Positions 8,252 to 19,285 are shown, counted from the stretch's first letter. The stretch is DNA of 64,000 nt from Sphingomonas limnosediminicola (GCF_039537965.1 NZ_BAABBM010000001.1:2207501-2271500), one strand, 5' to 3'. Notes: generated from the sequence alone by a model not told the origin. Made by a program: numbers and translations.

Positions 8252-9747
8252 CCGTCGTCACCGCCAGAACCGTCGATCCAGCAGAGGTTCTTGACCGGGC
8301 GATTAAGTCGCTGAAGATGCTTGATACGCCGCTCCCGCTTGAAGATGTCGATCGCGCTTTGAAGCTTGTGCCAAGCGATGCCCGCCTGTGGCACGTCAAA
8401 GGCCTTATCCACCGCGAACAGGAGCGCCGCGACCTTGCCATTCCGGCACTTAAACGTGCGACCGAGCTGGCGCCCTCCGAGCCGCTAATCGCCCACGGCT
8501 ATGCGCGGACGCTGCTGGAGGCAGGGCTGCCGAGCGTTGACGCATTTGGCCGTGCACTGAAGCTGGCCCCGAACAATCCGGATGTGACCAGGGGTCTTGT
8601 CGCGTCCCTTTCTGCCATCGGCAGGTCGGCGGAAGCCCTTGCGGGACTTGAGACCGTCCTAAGGCGCTCCCCGCTATGGACAGAGGGTCACGTTCTGCTC
8701 GCAAACCTACGCTGGGCCGAGGGTGAGCGCGAAGGCTTCACGCGCAGCTTCGAGGAAGCACTTGCCCAACATCCGAACAGCCTCGAACTTAGGCGAGAGC
8801 AGCTCGCCGCCCTCCTCGAGGCCGAGCATTTCGAAGAGGTTTTCTCTCGCGTTGCCGAGGGTCGCCGGATGTTCGGCGATCATATCCTTTTCAGCTCCCA
8901 CGAGGTCGCGGCGCTTTCGGAAAGCGGCAATATCGCCGAAGCTGACCCGCTCTTCAGCCAGCTCGCCGAGCTGAACTTTTCGAACATCGACATGTGGCGC
9001 GTCCGGCATCTCATCCGGGCCGGTCGGCCAGACGAGGCCAGCTCGGTGATCGATCGGTGGCTGGGATCGTCCGACGAAGACCTGTTCTGGGCGTATGCCG
9101 CGACCGCCTGGCGCATGACCGGCGATTCGCGATCCGACTGGCTGGAGGGAGACCAAAGGTTCGTTGGGGTCTACGACATTACGGACAAGCTCCCGGCAAT
9201 GGACCGGCTCGCCGATACGCTTCGCCGACTGCATGTGTCGAAAAGCCAGTTCTTCGGCCAGTCGGTCCGCGGCGGAACGCAGACTGACGGCCACTTATTC
9301 CAGCGGATAGAGCCAGAGATCGTTGCTCTCCGCGATGCTGTCCGCTCTGTCGTCGCCGAACACGCCGCACAGCTGCCCGCAGTTGATCCCCGTCATCCCC
9401 TTCTCCGTTGGCGACCGAAGCAGGTCGATTTCAACGGTGCATGGTCGGTCAGGCTGGTCGGTGGAGGCAACCATGCAAATCATGTTCATCCGATGGGCTG
9501 GCTAAGCTCGGCATTTTACGTCGTGCTGCCGGACGATTTCGGGAAAGATAAGGCAGGTTGGCTCACCTTGGGAGAACCGCAGGCCCAACTTGGTGTCGGT
9601 GTTCAGCCCCACCGCTTCATCGAGCCCAAGCCCGGGACTTTGGCCCTCTTTCCTTCGTGGATGTGGCACGGGACCCGGAAATTCGATGAAGGCGAGCGCA
9701 TAACCGTTGCGTTTGACGTCGCTGCGGGGCGCGCGCCAGGTTCCTGA
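8248..9747 (+). CDS. Putative 2OG-Fe(II) oxygenase (PF13759-like) with TPR domain
   Basis: A 499-residue protein. About residues 15-300 are tandem TPR-like helices. The C-terminal domain has NHANHVHPMGWLSSAFYVVL, containing H412 and H414, and KPGTLALFPSWMWHGTRKF with distal H474, then R484 in GERITVAFD. This pattern (HxHP, a following tyrosine-rich strand, a W-H-G motif) is that of the uncharacterised PF13759 putative 2OG-Fe(II) oxygenases. The ATGA overlap with the beta-hydroxylase gene shows co-translation. It is the third distinct 2OG oxygenase in a row. The long TPR solenoid suggests a protein or peptide substrate; which residue is modified is unknown. Confidence 0.85.
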   Translation: MTVVTARTVDPAEVLDRAIKSLKMLDTPLPLEDVDRALKLVPSDARLWHVKGLIHREQERRDLAIPALKRATELAPSEPLIAHGYARTLLEAGLPSVDAFGRALKLAPNNPDVTRGLVASLSAIGRSAEALAGLETVLRRSPLWTEGHVLLANLRWAEGEREGFTRSFEEALAQHPNSLELRREQLAALLEAEHFEEVFSRVAEGRRMFGDHILFSSHEVAALSESGNIAEADPLFSQLAELNFSNIDMWRVRHLIRAGRPDEASSVIDRWLGSSDEDLFWAYAATAWRMTGDSRSDWLEGDQRFVGVYDITDKLPAMDRLADTLRRLHVSKSQFFGQSVRGGTQTDGHLFQRIEPEIVALRDAVRSVVAEHAAQLPAVDPRHPLLRWRPKQVDFNGAWSVRLVGGGNHANHVHPMGWLSSAFYVVLPDDFGKDKAGWLTLGEPQAQLGVGVQPHRFIEPKPGTLALFPSWMWHGTRKFDEGERITVAFDVAAGRAPGS

Positions 9748-9815
9748 AATCGCGCGAGATTGCGTGAAACCGCAATCCATGATGGAATATGTCCCTGAAC
9801 TGACGGAGTCGTCGG

Positions 9816-10094
9816 ATGACCCGCAAGCTTATGATGATGCTCGCTATAGTCGCCACGCCGGCGACCGCGCAGGTGACATCGTTGGAGGCGGCCAATCAGC
9901 TGCCAAAGACCGGCAATCCCGATCGCATTGTCTGCGAGCGGCAAGAGACGACCGGAACGCGTCTCGGCGCGCGCAACGTATGCCTGACTGTTGCCCAGTG
10001 GGCGGAGAAGAAGCGCGAGCATCGCGAGACGGTGGAATCGATCCAGCATTTCGGGACGTCCGTTGGGTGCCAGGAAGGGCAGAGCTGCCCCTGA
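9816..10094 (+). CDS. Small secreted protein, paralogue of the next gene
   Basis: A 92-residue protein with a short signal peptide (MTRKLMMMLAIVATPATAQ). The mature part carries NPDRIVCERQETTGTRLG followed by ARNVCLTVAQWAEKKREH. The same skeleton, with one Cys on each side of a GxRLG turn and then T..W, is in the gene at 10135. Two Cys about 17 residues apart could form a disulfide in the periplasm. GGAG lies about eight bases before the ATG. The gene follows the hydroxylases by 68 bases. Function unknown; I do not know a characterised homologue. Confidence 0.75.
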   Translation: MTRKLMMMLAIVATPATAQVTSLEAANQLPKTGNPDRIVCERQETTGTRLGARNVCLTVAQWAEKKREHRETVESIQHFGTSVGCQEGQSCP

Positions 10095-10134
10095 GCTGAC
10101 GCTCGATCGAAGTTTTTATGATTAGGAGTAAGTG

Positions 10135-10419
10135 ATGGTTCGAACAGCAATTTTCTTGGCCCTTGCGTCGGTCGTTGCAACGCCGGCCGCGGCCCAGATC
10201 ACGTTTGACGATAGCACGCAGCCCGCGCAGGGGACCAACGCCAAGTCCAAGGATCCGAATAGGGTCATCTGCGAGCGGCAGGAAGAAATGGGTAGCCGGC
10301 TCGGCGGCAAGAAGGTCTGCAAAACCGCCGCGGAGTGGCAACTAGAGCGGGAGGTGCAGCGCCGTGTTCTCGAGGACACGCAGCGCCAGGCTACGTCGAC
10401 CGGCGCGCCGGCCGGCTAA
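10135..10419 (+). CDS. Small secreted protein, paralogue of the preceding gene
   Basis: A 94-residue protein with signal peptide MVRTAIFLALASVVATPAAAQ and a mature part containing DPNRVICERQEEMGSRLG and GKKVCKTAAEWQLEREVQRR. It aligns by eye with the gene at 9816 over the Cys-GSRLG-Cys-T-W block, so the two arose by duplication. AGGAG at 10124-10128 sits six bases before the ATG at 10135, which is preferred over a GTG three bases earlier. Its stop overlaps the stop of the convergent sulfotransferase gene. Periplasmic location is inferred from the signal peptide; function unknown. Confidence 0.78.
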   Translation: MVRTAIFLALASVVATPAAAQITFDDSTQPAQGTNAKSKDPNRVICERQEEMGSRLGGKKVCKTAAEWQLEREVQRRVLEDTQRQATSTGAPAG

Positions 10420-11858
10420 TCACCCTCGTTCAGCGCTTTGAGCGCGCGGATCTGGAAGAGGTGCTTTTCGTAGTTGCGCCAACGACCGGATGAACGGCCG
10501 TGGAGCGGTTGGCGCACCTGCCACACGCTGGCGGTCTTCACCGGCGCGCTTGTCTGATGGAAGTCGAGCAATTGGTCTTCCCAATCAATACCGAGGAAAT
10601 CGAGCACCGATCTGACCGCCGCCTCGGGTGCGCGGACGAGAACATCATAATCCACGTCGAGAATGTCGCTGGGATATAATGCCTTCCAGTGCGCCATCAG
10701 CCGCCGGTACTGGCCGAGCCAATGTGCCGCATCGTCCAGGTCGAGCGCGTAGCTCATCGCCGGATCGAGGTGCAGGAAGTAGAGCGAGAGAAGATTGTCG
10801 AGCGGCGCCCGGCGGGTGTGCAGGATCTTCGCTGCCGGGAAGAGGGTCTTGATCAAACCGATGTGCAGGAAGTTGTCCGGCCGCTTGTCGGTGACGAGCT
10901 GCTCAGCTGACAGCCGCACCGGGAGGGCGGCGAGATAAGTTTCTCTCCAGCGTTCAACCACTCCTGTTCCGGCATTGGCCACCCCATTGGGATAGTCGGG
11001 GATCTGCGCCGCGAGCGCCGGAACCAGGTCCAGTTCGCCAGCCGCGGCCACCTTTCGATGCGAGCCGAGGATTTGCTCGAGGAGCGTCGAGCCGGATCGG
11101 AACATGCCGCAGATGAAGACCGGGGCTGGAGATTCATCGGCGGCAACCGGCGATGGAAACGCGGCAATGGATCGATCGATGAAGCGCTCCACGGCCTCGC
11201 GATTGTACTGCGCGCCAGTGGCAGCGCGGCTCGCCGCATTGGCTGCGGATGCAGCATCGAATGCCTCGTCATACTCGCCGGCGGCGTCGAGCATGCCCGC
11301 CAGCGCAAAGCCCAGGTCGGCCCGCTCCACGGGCGCCGACGCGTGCGCAAGCGCCTCGCGCAATCGCTGCGCCAAGTCATGGTCAAGGCCAGATGCAAGC
11401 GACAAGCCGCCCAGTCTCGCCAGCGCCAACGAATCCCGAGGATCGACTTCCAGCGCGCGCTGATACGTATCCCGCGCTCCTGCCCGGTCGCCGAGGTCTT
11501 CCATCAAGTTGCCGAGATTCAGGAGCGCCGGAGCATATCGCGGGTTTGCCGCCAGCGCTGCATCGAGTTCTCGCTTGGCTGCATCCGGCTGCTGCAGATG
11601 ATCCGCCAGGATGACAGCCCGGTTCAAGTGAACTTCCTCAGGCCCGTCGATCTTCAGCGCGAGCGCCCGATCATAAGACGCCAACGCATCGTCGAACGCG
11701 CGCGCCTGCTTTTGAAGCCAGCCGAGATTGTACCACGCCGCCGGCAGCGCCGAGTTGATGGCCAGCACGCGCTTGTACGCGTCGATGGCTTCGCCCACGC
11801 GGCCCGCCTGGCGCAGCTGGGATGCGCGCTGCAACAGGTCCTGCCAGCTTTCCGCCAT
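10416..11858 (-). CDS. TPR-sulfotransferase
   Basis: A 480-residue protein. Residues about 5-215 are TPR repeats (AWYNLGWLQKQARAFDDALA, ALLNLGNLMEDLGDRAGARD). The C-terminal half is a sulfotransferase of the PF13469 type: GMFRSGSTLLEQIL (about residues 251-264) is the PAPS 5'-phosphosulfate loop, and KILHTRRAPLDNLLSLYF matches the 3'-phosphate site. Such enzymes move sulfate from PAPS to a hydroxyl or amine; the TPR part suggests a protein or peptide acceptor. The gene converges on the hydroxylase set and lies 40 bases after clpB on the same strand. Whether it belongs functionally to the hydroxylase cluster is inference. Confidence 0.88.
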   Translation of the reverse strand: MAESWQDLLQRASQLRQAGRVGEAIDAYKRVLAINSALPAAWYNLGWLQKQARAFDDALASYDRALALKIDGPEEVHLNRAVILADHLQQPDAAKRELDAALAANPRYAPALLNLGNLMEDLGDRAGARDTYQRALEVDPRDSLALARLGGLSLASGLDHDLAQRLREALAHASAPVERADLGFALAGMLDAAGEYDEAFDAASAANAASRAATGAQYNREAVERFIDRSIAAFPSPVAADESPAPVFICGMFRSGSTLLEQILGSHRKVAAAGELDLVPALAAQIPDYPNGVANAGTGVVERWRETYLAALPVRLSAEQLVTDKRPDNFLHIGLIKTLFPAAKILHTRRAPLDNLLSLYFLHLDPAMSYALDLDDAAHWLGQYRRLMAHWKALYPSDILDVDYDVLVRAPEAAVRSVLDFLGIDWEDQLLDFHQTSAPVKTASVWQVRQPLHGRSSGRWRNYEKHLFQIRALKALNEGD

Positions 11859-11898
11859 GGCGGCACCCTTAGCTAGGGATGCCGCCGCACGTCGAGGC

Positions 11899-14499
<2,601 letters not shown>

Positions 14500-14529
14500 G
14501 TTCTGCCTACCCCTTGTCTGTTGGGGCCG

Positions 14530-14557
14530 ATATGGTGTTGCAGTAAAGCAACACAAG
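14530..14557 (-). promoter_or_regulatory. clpB: Candidate sigma-32-type promoter of clpB with internal palindrome
   Basis: On the minus strand CTTGTG (14557-14552) and CCATAT (14535-14530) are spaced 16 bases apart and end about 30 bases before the clpB ATG. This resembles the CTTG / CCATAT layout of alphaproteobacterial RpoH promoters. The spacer overlaps a perfect 7-bp inverted repeat, GTGTTGC-AGTAAA-GCAACAC, at 14535-14554. The -35 match is imperfect, so this is a candidate only. Confidence 0.4.
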
Positions 14558-14568
14558 GCCCGCAGAAG

Positions 14569-15333
14569 TCAAGATTTGGGTGGTTGCTGAAGGGCGGGCG
14601 CCGGAGGCGGAGCAAGCGGGTCCGCGGGTGGCGGCACGCCGTTCGGAAAAGCGGCGGTGACCGGATCCTTGGCGTGCACCATTTCGAAGCTGCGTGCGCA
14701 AGCTATCGACCCATCGTCCTTCTGTCCCCAGGTCCGGAACTTACGCGAGTCCACGTGGAAGCGAAGACCGACATAGAAGCCGAGGCCGACGCCATAGGGC
14801 TGGCCATTGGTTGCGTGGACCGCGCACAGCTTGCTGATCAGCATGTCGCGCGTGATCGGGTTGAGCGGGACCATGTCCACCGCCTGCATGAAGCGATGCG
14901 CGCTCTCCTGCGCCCCGCCGGCGCACTTGTTCAGCATCGGGCTGCGATAGACCGACACCGGCTCGACCGGTCCGACGGCTGGAATGACTTTGTCGCGGAC
15001 GTAGCGGAGCGTCTGGACGATGTTCGGCCAGTCTTCGGAGGGCGGGACCTCGAACGCCGCGGTGCCGCACTTCTGCCAGTCGCTCGCCGTGCGCAGGAGC
15101 TGCCAGGTCGGGACGATGCCCGAGACTCCGTATGTCGCCAGATAATTGTTGAACGCCTTTACGTAGGTCGCGTGCGCGGGCGAGGCCAGAAACCAGTTGC
15201 GATAGCCCGCCTCGTCCTGCCCGATTGTGATGTATGGCTCGGTCGGCGCCCACGGCATACCCGGCACCCAGGTTGGCGGCTGCGCCCCGGCGACGGAGGC
15301 TGCGGCGAGAAGCAATAGGGCGAACTGGCGCAT
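14569..15333 (-). CDS. M15-family peptidase (D-Ala-D-Ala carboxypeptidase-like), secreted
   Basis: A 254-residue protein with signal peptide MRQFALLLLAAASVAGAQ. The zinc-peptidase motif of family M15 is visible: SVYRSPMLNKCAGGAQESAH (H146), then D153 in MQAVDMV, and RFHVDSRKFRTWG (H193, D195). This fits the Hx(6)D...H site of M15A enzymes, which cleave peptidoglycan stem peptides. The C-terminus is Pro-rich (PPPADPLAPPPAPALQQPP), perhaps an unstructured tail. It lies upstream of clpB on the same strand. Periplasmic cell-wall remodelling is the likely role. Confidence 0.82.
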   Translation of the reverse strand: MRQFALLLLAAASVAGAQPPTWVPGMPWAPTEPYITIGQDEAGYRNWFLASPAHATYVKAFNNYLATYGVSGIVPTWQLLRTASDWQKCGTAAFEVPPSEDWPNIVQTLRYVRDKVIPAVGPVEPVSVYRSPMLNKCAGGAQESAHRFMQAVDMVPLNPITRDMLISKLCAVHATNGQPYGVGLGFYVGLRFHVDSRKFRTWGQKDDGSIACARSFEMVHAKDPVTAAFPNGVPPPADPLAPPPAPALQQPPKS

Positions 15334-15398
15334 AGCAGCAGGATAGTCGCCTTGGCGCGCTTGAAAAGCGCTGAACGGACGCCCACTGTATTATATCT

Positions 15399-15716
15399 AT
15401 GTCACAGCCAATCGAAGTCGACCTTCCGCACAGCCTCGGCAAGGACGAGGCGCGCCGCAGGATCGCGAACAACGTCCACCGCCTGACCGACCATATTCCG
15501 GGCGGCGCGCACGTCGAATCCGGTTGGACAGGCGACCAGCTCAATCTTCGCATTCAGGCGCTGGGCGATTCCATCCAGTCGACCATCGACGTTCAGGAGA
15601 CGAAGGTGGTTGTGAAGGTGCTGCTTCCCGGCATGCTCGGCATGTTCTCGGGCGTGATCGCGGGCGCGTTGCAGAAGAAGGGCAACGTACTTCTCGAGGA
15701 TCACACCAAGGGCTGA
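15399..15716 (+). CDS. Polyhydroxyalkanoic acid system family protein
   Basis: A 105-residue protein matching the PHA_gran_rgn family (PF09650 type): it begins with IEVDLPHSLGKDEARRRI and ends VKVLLPGMLGMFSGVIAGAL. Members are associated by name with PHA granules, but their molecular role is unclear. No PHA synthase or phasin is in the window. The gene precedes the ferredoxin-NADP reductase gene by 47 bases on the same strand. The family call is fairly safe, the function is not. Confidence 0.8.
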   Translation: MSQPIEVDLPHSLGKDEARRRIANNVHRLTDHIPGGAHVESGWTGDQLNLRIQALGDSIQSTIDVQETKVVVKVLLPGMLGMFSGVIAGALQKKGNVLLEDHTKG

Positions 15717-15763
15717 CGCGTCCCCGCCTTTGCCGCTAAGCACGCTCCATAAAGGAGGAGCGG

Positions 15764-17074
15764 ATGCGGCATTTCGCGATTGTCGGGTCGGGACCGGCGG
15801 GCTTCTACACCGCCGAGGCGCTCGAAAAGGCGTACGGCGACAAGGCGCGCATCGACATCCTCGACCGCTATCCCGTTCCCTATGGCCTAATCCGCTTCGG
15901 CGTCGCGCCCGACCACCAATCTCTCAAGGCGGTGTCGAAGCGCTACGACAAGGTCGTCGACAGCGCCGGCGTCGACTTCATTGGCAATGTGACCATCGGT
16001 CGCGACGTCTCCGTTGCTGAGTTGCTAGACCTTTATGACGCGGTGATCCTCGCCACCGGCGCGCCGCACGACCGCAAGCTCGGCATTCCTGGCGAGGAAC
16101 TGCCTGGCGTCTTCGGCTCGGCCGAGTTCGTCGGCTGGTACAACGGCCATCCGGATTTCGCCGACCTCGATCCGCCGCTGAACGGTGCGCATGCCGCCGT
16201 CATCGGCAATGGCAATGTCGCGCTCGACTGCGCGCGCATCCTGTCGAAGACACGCGGCGAGTTCGAAGGTTCGGACATCGTTGGGCACGCACTCGACGCG
16301 CTCGACCGCTCTGGCATCCGTACCATCACCATCCTCGGGCGCCGCGGACCTCACCAGATCGCCATGACGCCGAAGGAGCTGGGGGAACTCGGCCACCTCG
16401 CCCAGGCCGCGCCCGATGTTGACCCAGCGGACTTCCCGCCGCTCGAAGCTGACGACGCGCTCGAACCCGGCCATCGCAAGTCGATCACCCTACTACGGGG
16501 CTTCGCGGCATCGCCGCCTGACGGTTCGAAGCCAAAGCGCATGGTCTTCGACTTCTTCGCCAAACCGGTCGCCATCGAGGGCTACGGAAAGGCCGAGAAG
16601 ATTATCGTCGAGCGCACCCAGCTAGACGAAAGCGGCGCTGCGCTCGGCACGGGTGAGACCTACGAAGTGCCCGCGTCTCTCATCATCAGCGCCATCGGCT
16701 ACTCTACGCCGCCGATCGAAGGCGTCGCCTACGACGAGCGCGGCGGCAAGTTCCAGAACGAGCAAGGTCGCATCGGTGATCGCCTTTACGCAGTCGGCTG
16801 GGCCCGGCGGGGCCCCACCGGCACGATCGGCACCAACCGCCCCGACGGTTACGAGGTCGCCGACCAGATCGCTGCAGCGATGCCCGCCGGAAGCTCCCAG
16901 GATCGACAAGGTGCTAATGGCCTTAAGGCAATTCTCGCGAGCCGAGGCGTGATGGCGACGGACTATGATGACTGGCGCAAGATCGAGGACACAGAAACCT
17001 CGAACGCCCGTCCCGGCAGCCCTCGCGAGAAGTTCGTACGGGTCGAACATTGGCTGCAGACGCTGGGCCGCTGA
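15764..17074 (+). CDS. FAD-dependent ferredoxin-NADP reductase (adrenodoxin reductase type)
   Basis: A 436-residue flavoprotein. The N-terminal FAD Rossmann motif is FAIVGSGPAGFYTAEAL, followed by VPYGLIRFGVAPDHQSLKAV, a signature of the FprA/adrenodoxin-reductase family. The NADP-binding motif is AAVIGNGNVALDCARIL. The C-terminal VGWARRGPTGTIGTNRPDG is also characteristic. The enzyme passes electrons between NADPH and a ferredoxin in the cytoplasm. AAAGGAGGAGCGG just before the ATG is a strong ribosome binding site. A partner ferredoxin is not seen in the window. Confidence 0.92.
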   Translation: MRHFAIVGSGPAGFYTAEALEKAYGDKARIDILDRYPVPYGLIRFGVAPDHQSLKAVSKRYDKVVDSAGVDFIGNVTIGRDVSVAELLDLYDAVILATGAPHDRKLGIPGEELPGVFGSAEFVGWYNGHPDFADLDPPLNGAHAAVIGNGNVALDCARILSKTRGEFEGSDIVGHALDALDRSGIRTITILGRRGPHQIAMTPKELGELGHLAQAAPDVDPADFPPLEADDALEPGHRKSITLLRGFAASPPDGSKPKRMVFDFFAKPVAIEGYGKAEKIIVERTQLDESGAALGTGETYEVPASLIISAIGYSTPPIEGVAYDERGGKFQNEQGRIGDRLYAVGWARRGPTGTIGTNRPDGYEVADQIAAAMPAGSSQDRQGANGLKAILASRGVMATDYDDWRKIEDTETSNARPGSPREKFVRVEHWLQTLGR

Positions 17075-17163
17075 TTGCGGTTGCGCTCTGCGGAGCCCGC
17101 CTCTATCTAGCCGCAGCCTTGGCTCCCGTCCGCGACCCTCAGTCGTAACGTGCGGGTTCCGGT

Positions 17164-17240
17164 CGGGGAGTAGCTCAGCCTGGTAGAGCACTGTCTTCGG
17201 GAGGCAGGGGCCGGAGGTTCGAATCCTCTCTCCCCGACCA
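17164..17240 (+). tRNA. tRNA-Pro (anticodon CGG)
   Basis: A 77-base cloverleaf with acceptor stem CGGGGAG/CTCCCCG and encoded ACCA. The D-arm contains AGCTCAGCCTGGTAGAGC, the anticodon arm is CTGTC-TTCGGGA-GGCAG with anticodon CGG, and the T-arm has GGTTCGAATCC. It reads the proline codon CCG, abundant in this GC-rich genome. Confidence 0.95.
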
Positions 17241-17320
17241 CTTTTCTGGCGCGCGCGGCCTGACGCCGCCCGCCTTCGTGCTGAGGATAATCTTAACCAC
17301 GAACGCATAATCAGCAGGCC

Positions 17321-18613
17321 ATGTTCTGTGTCGCTCGACGCCTGCGTATCGGCAGCGCGATCCCATTTGGCTGCGCGCTCGCCGCGCTATGGGGCGCGCC
17401 GGTGTGCGCGGAAGGCGATACGATGCTCTTCACCGCCGATACGCTGGAGCTGACGGGCGACGCCCGCGTCGTCTTGGTCGATGGGGAGCGGAGCTGGCTC
17501 GAGGGAGGCTATGGCAAGCTTCGCTCCAGCGGCGCGGGCGACGATTTCCAAGCACGACCGGAAATCGGCAACCTCAATCTGATCTGGCAGCCCCAATTCA
17601 GCTGGTCGCTCTCGGCAACCGTCGTAGGCTCGGTTCAGGGCGGCGCCCGATCCGAAGGGGGCCTCAGTCAGGCATACCTCAGCTTCCGGCCGATGCGCGG
17701 CAGCAGCGATCTCGCATTCTCCGCCCGTGCCGGCCTGATGTGGCCGCCGGTCAGCCTGGAGCATGAGGGCGCCGATTGGCACGTGAAGGACTCCATCACA
17801 CCGTCAGCGATCAACAGCTGGATCGGTGAGGAAGTGAAACCTGTTGCAATCGAGGGGACAGCCGTGGCGACGTTTGGCGAGCACAAGCTGCGCGCAACGG
17901 CCGCGGTGTTGGCAGCGAACGACACGTCCGGCACCCTTCTGACCTTTCGCGGATGGGCGCTTCACGACCGCACGACGCTGGCCTTCCGCCGCCAGCCGCT
18001 GCCTCCGCTCGACGGCGAGCTGGAGGAATATCAGGCACCGTACACGCACCCCTTGCTCGATGTGCACAGTGGGTTCGCGCATCGCCCCGGCTATTACGCA
18101 AAGATCGCCTGGCAACCGCCGATCCCGATCAGGCTGGAATTCTTCCGCTACGACAATCGCGCCGATCCCGAGGATGTGAATGCCGATCTCGAATGGGGTT
18201 GGCGGACCGCTTTCGACAATCTGTCGCTAGTGTCGGATCTCGGCGGCCGGACGCAACTCAAGGCTCAGGTGATCGAGGGCCGCACGCGCATGGGCTATCT
18301 GGAGCCGACACGGCGTTGGGTCGACAACCGATTTCGCTCGGCTTTCGTGATGCTGGTGCGGCGATTCGGCTCTGCCCGCATTTCCCTCCGGGCAGAGGCT
18401 TTCGACACTGGCAATCGCGGTAGTCTCGTCGACAGTGAATATGACGAGACGGGTTGGTCGGGGATGATCGCTGCGCATCACGAGCTGGGGCCATTCACCG
18501 GCTTCGTCGAGCTGCTCCATGTCTCGAGTAGGCGCGAAGACATCGAAGCAGTCGGGCTCAAGCCGTGCCAGCGTCAGACGCAGCTGCAGGCGCAGTTGCG
18601 AATGCATTGGTAA
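17321..18613 (+). CDS. Putative outer-membrane beta-barrel protein
   Basis: A 430-residue protein with a likely signal peptide (hydrophobic run ending GAPVCAEG near residue 32). The rest alternates polar and hydrophobic residues in the way of transmembrane beta strands and ends with an aromatic residue (RMHW), as outer-membrane barrels often do. No named porin motif is recognised. The next gene, 48 bases on, encodes a secreted cupredoxin, followed at once by a GGDEF-EAL protein, so the three may form one unit. A role as porin or anchor for the cupredoxin is only inference. Confidence 0.65.
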   Translation: MFCVARRLRIGSAIPFGCALAALWGAPVCAEGDTMLFTADTLELTGDARVVLVDGERSWLEGGYGKLRSSGAGDDFQARPEIGNLNLIWQPQFSWSLSATVVGSVQGGARSEGGLSQAYLSFRPMRGSSDLAFSARAGLMWPPVSLEHEGADWHVKDSITPSAINSWIGEEVKPVAIEGTAVATFGEHKLRATAAVLAANDTSGTLLTFRGWALHDRTTLAFRRQPLPPLDGELEEYQAPYTHPLLDVHSGFAHRPGYYAKIAWQPPIPIRLEFFRYDNRADPEDVNADLEWGWRTAFDNLSLVSDLGGRTQLKAQVIEGRTRMGYLEPTRRWVDNRFRSAFVMLVRRFGSARISLRAEAFDTGNRGSLVDSEYDETGWSGMIAAHHELGPFTGFVELLHVSSRREDIEAVGLKPCQRQTQLQAQLRMHW

Positions 18614-18661
18614 CCAATCTCACACCCGCCTCGTTTACCGTTGAGCTCTTAATCCTAACAA

Positions 18662-19282
18662 ATGTTGCGTAGAATCATTCTTGTGCTGGCGCTGGCCGGC
18701 GCAGCGGCGCCGCTCGCCGCTGTTCCACTAAGCGTGCGCGTGGTCGATGCGGCCGGGAAGCCTGTGCGCGATGCAGTGGTGACGCTTTATCCTTCGAGCG
18801 GGGCGCGGCCAGGGCGGCCCGGCGGACGGTACGTCGTCTCGCAGAAGAACCTGCAGTTTCATCCCTTTTTGACCTTGGTGCCGATCGGCGCCGACATCAG
18901 CTTTCCGAACTTCGATCCGACCAAACATCACGTTTACTCTTTCTCCGCGGCCAAGCGCTTCGAGTTGAAGCTCTTCGCCAAGGACCAGTCGCGGACAGTT
19001 CACTTTGACAAGCCCGGGGTGGTGGCGCTGGGCTGCAACATCCATGACGGGATGAGCGCATTCATCGTCGTGACCGATAGCGCCTGGACCGCACGCACCA
19101 ACGCGCAGGGCCTCGTCAATTTCGCCGACGCGCCCAACGCACCTAGCCGGATCACGGTCTGGCACCCTTATCTGCGGGCGCCCGGCGGCGTGGTGCAACA
19201 GGCGGTCGGAGGCTCGCAGCGTTCGGCCTCATTCTCGATCCGCCTGCGGCCGCCGCCATCCATGCCGATGGCGGATTATTGA
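18662..19282 (+). CDS. Secreted cupredoxin-domain protein (MauL/methylamine-utilisation-like)
   Basis: A 206-residue protein with signal peptide MLRRIILVLALAGAAAPLAA. It starts with an Ig-like strand pattern (VRVVDAAGKPVRDAVVTLYP). Type-1 copper ligands are visible: H89/H90 in KHHVYSF, then C125, H128 and M131 in GCNIHDGMSAF. A carboxypeptidase-regulatory-like segment follows (TNAQGLVNFADAP). Proteins of this kind are often annotated methylamine utilisation protein, but no methylamine dehydrogenase genes are here. It lies three bases before the GGDEF-EAL gene, so a redox or copper-sensing link to c-di-GMP signalling is possible. Confidence 0.8.
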   Translation: MLRRIILVLALAGAAAPLAAVPLSVRVVDAAGKPVRDAVVTLYPSSGARPGRPGGRYVVSQKNLQFHPFLTLVPIGADISFPNFDPTKHHVYSFSAAKRFELKLFAKDQSRTVHFDKPGVVALGCNIHDGMSAFIVVTDSAWTARTNAQGLVNFADAPNAPSRITVWHPYLRAPGGVVQQAVGGSQRSASFSIRLRPPPSMPMADY

Positions 19283-19285
19283 TCG

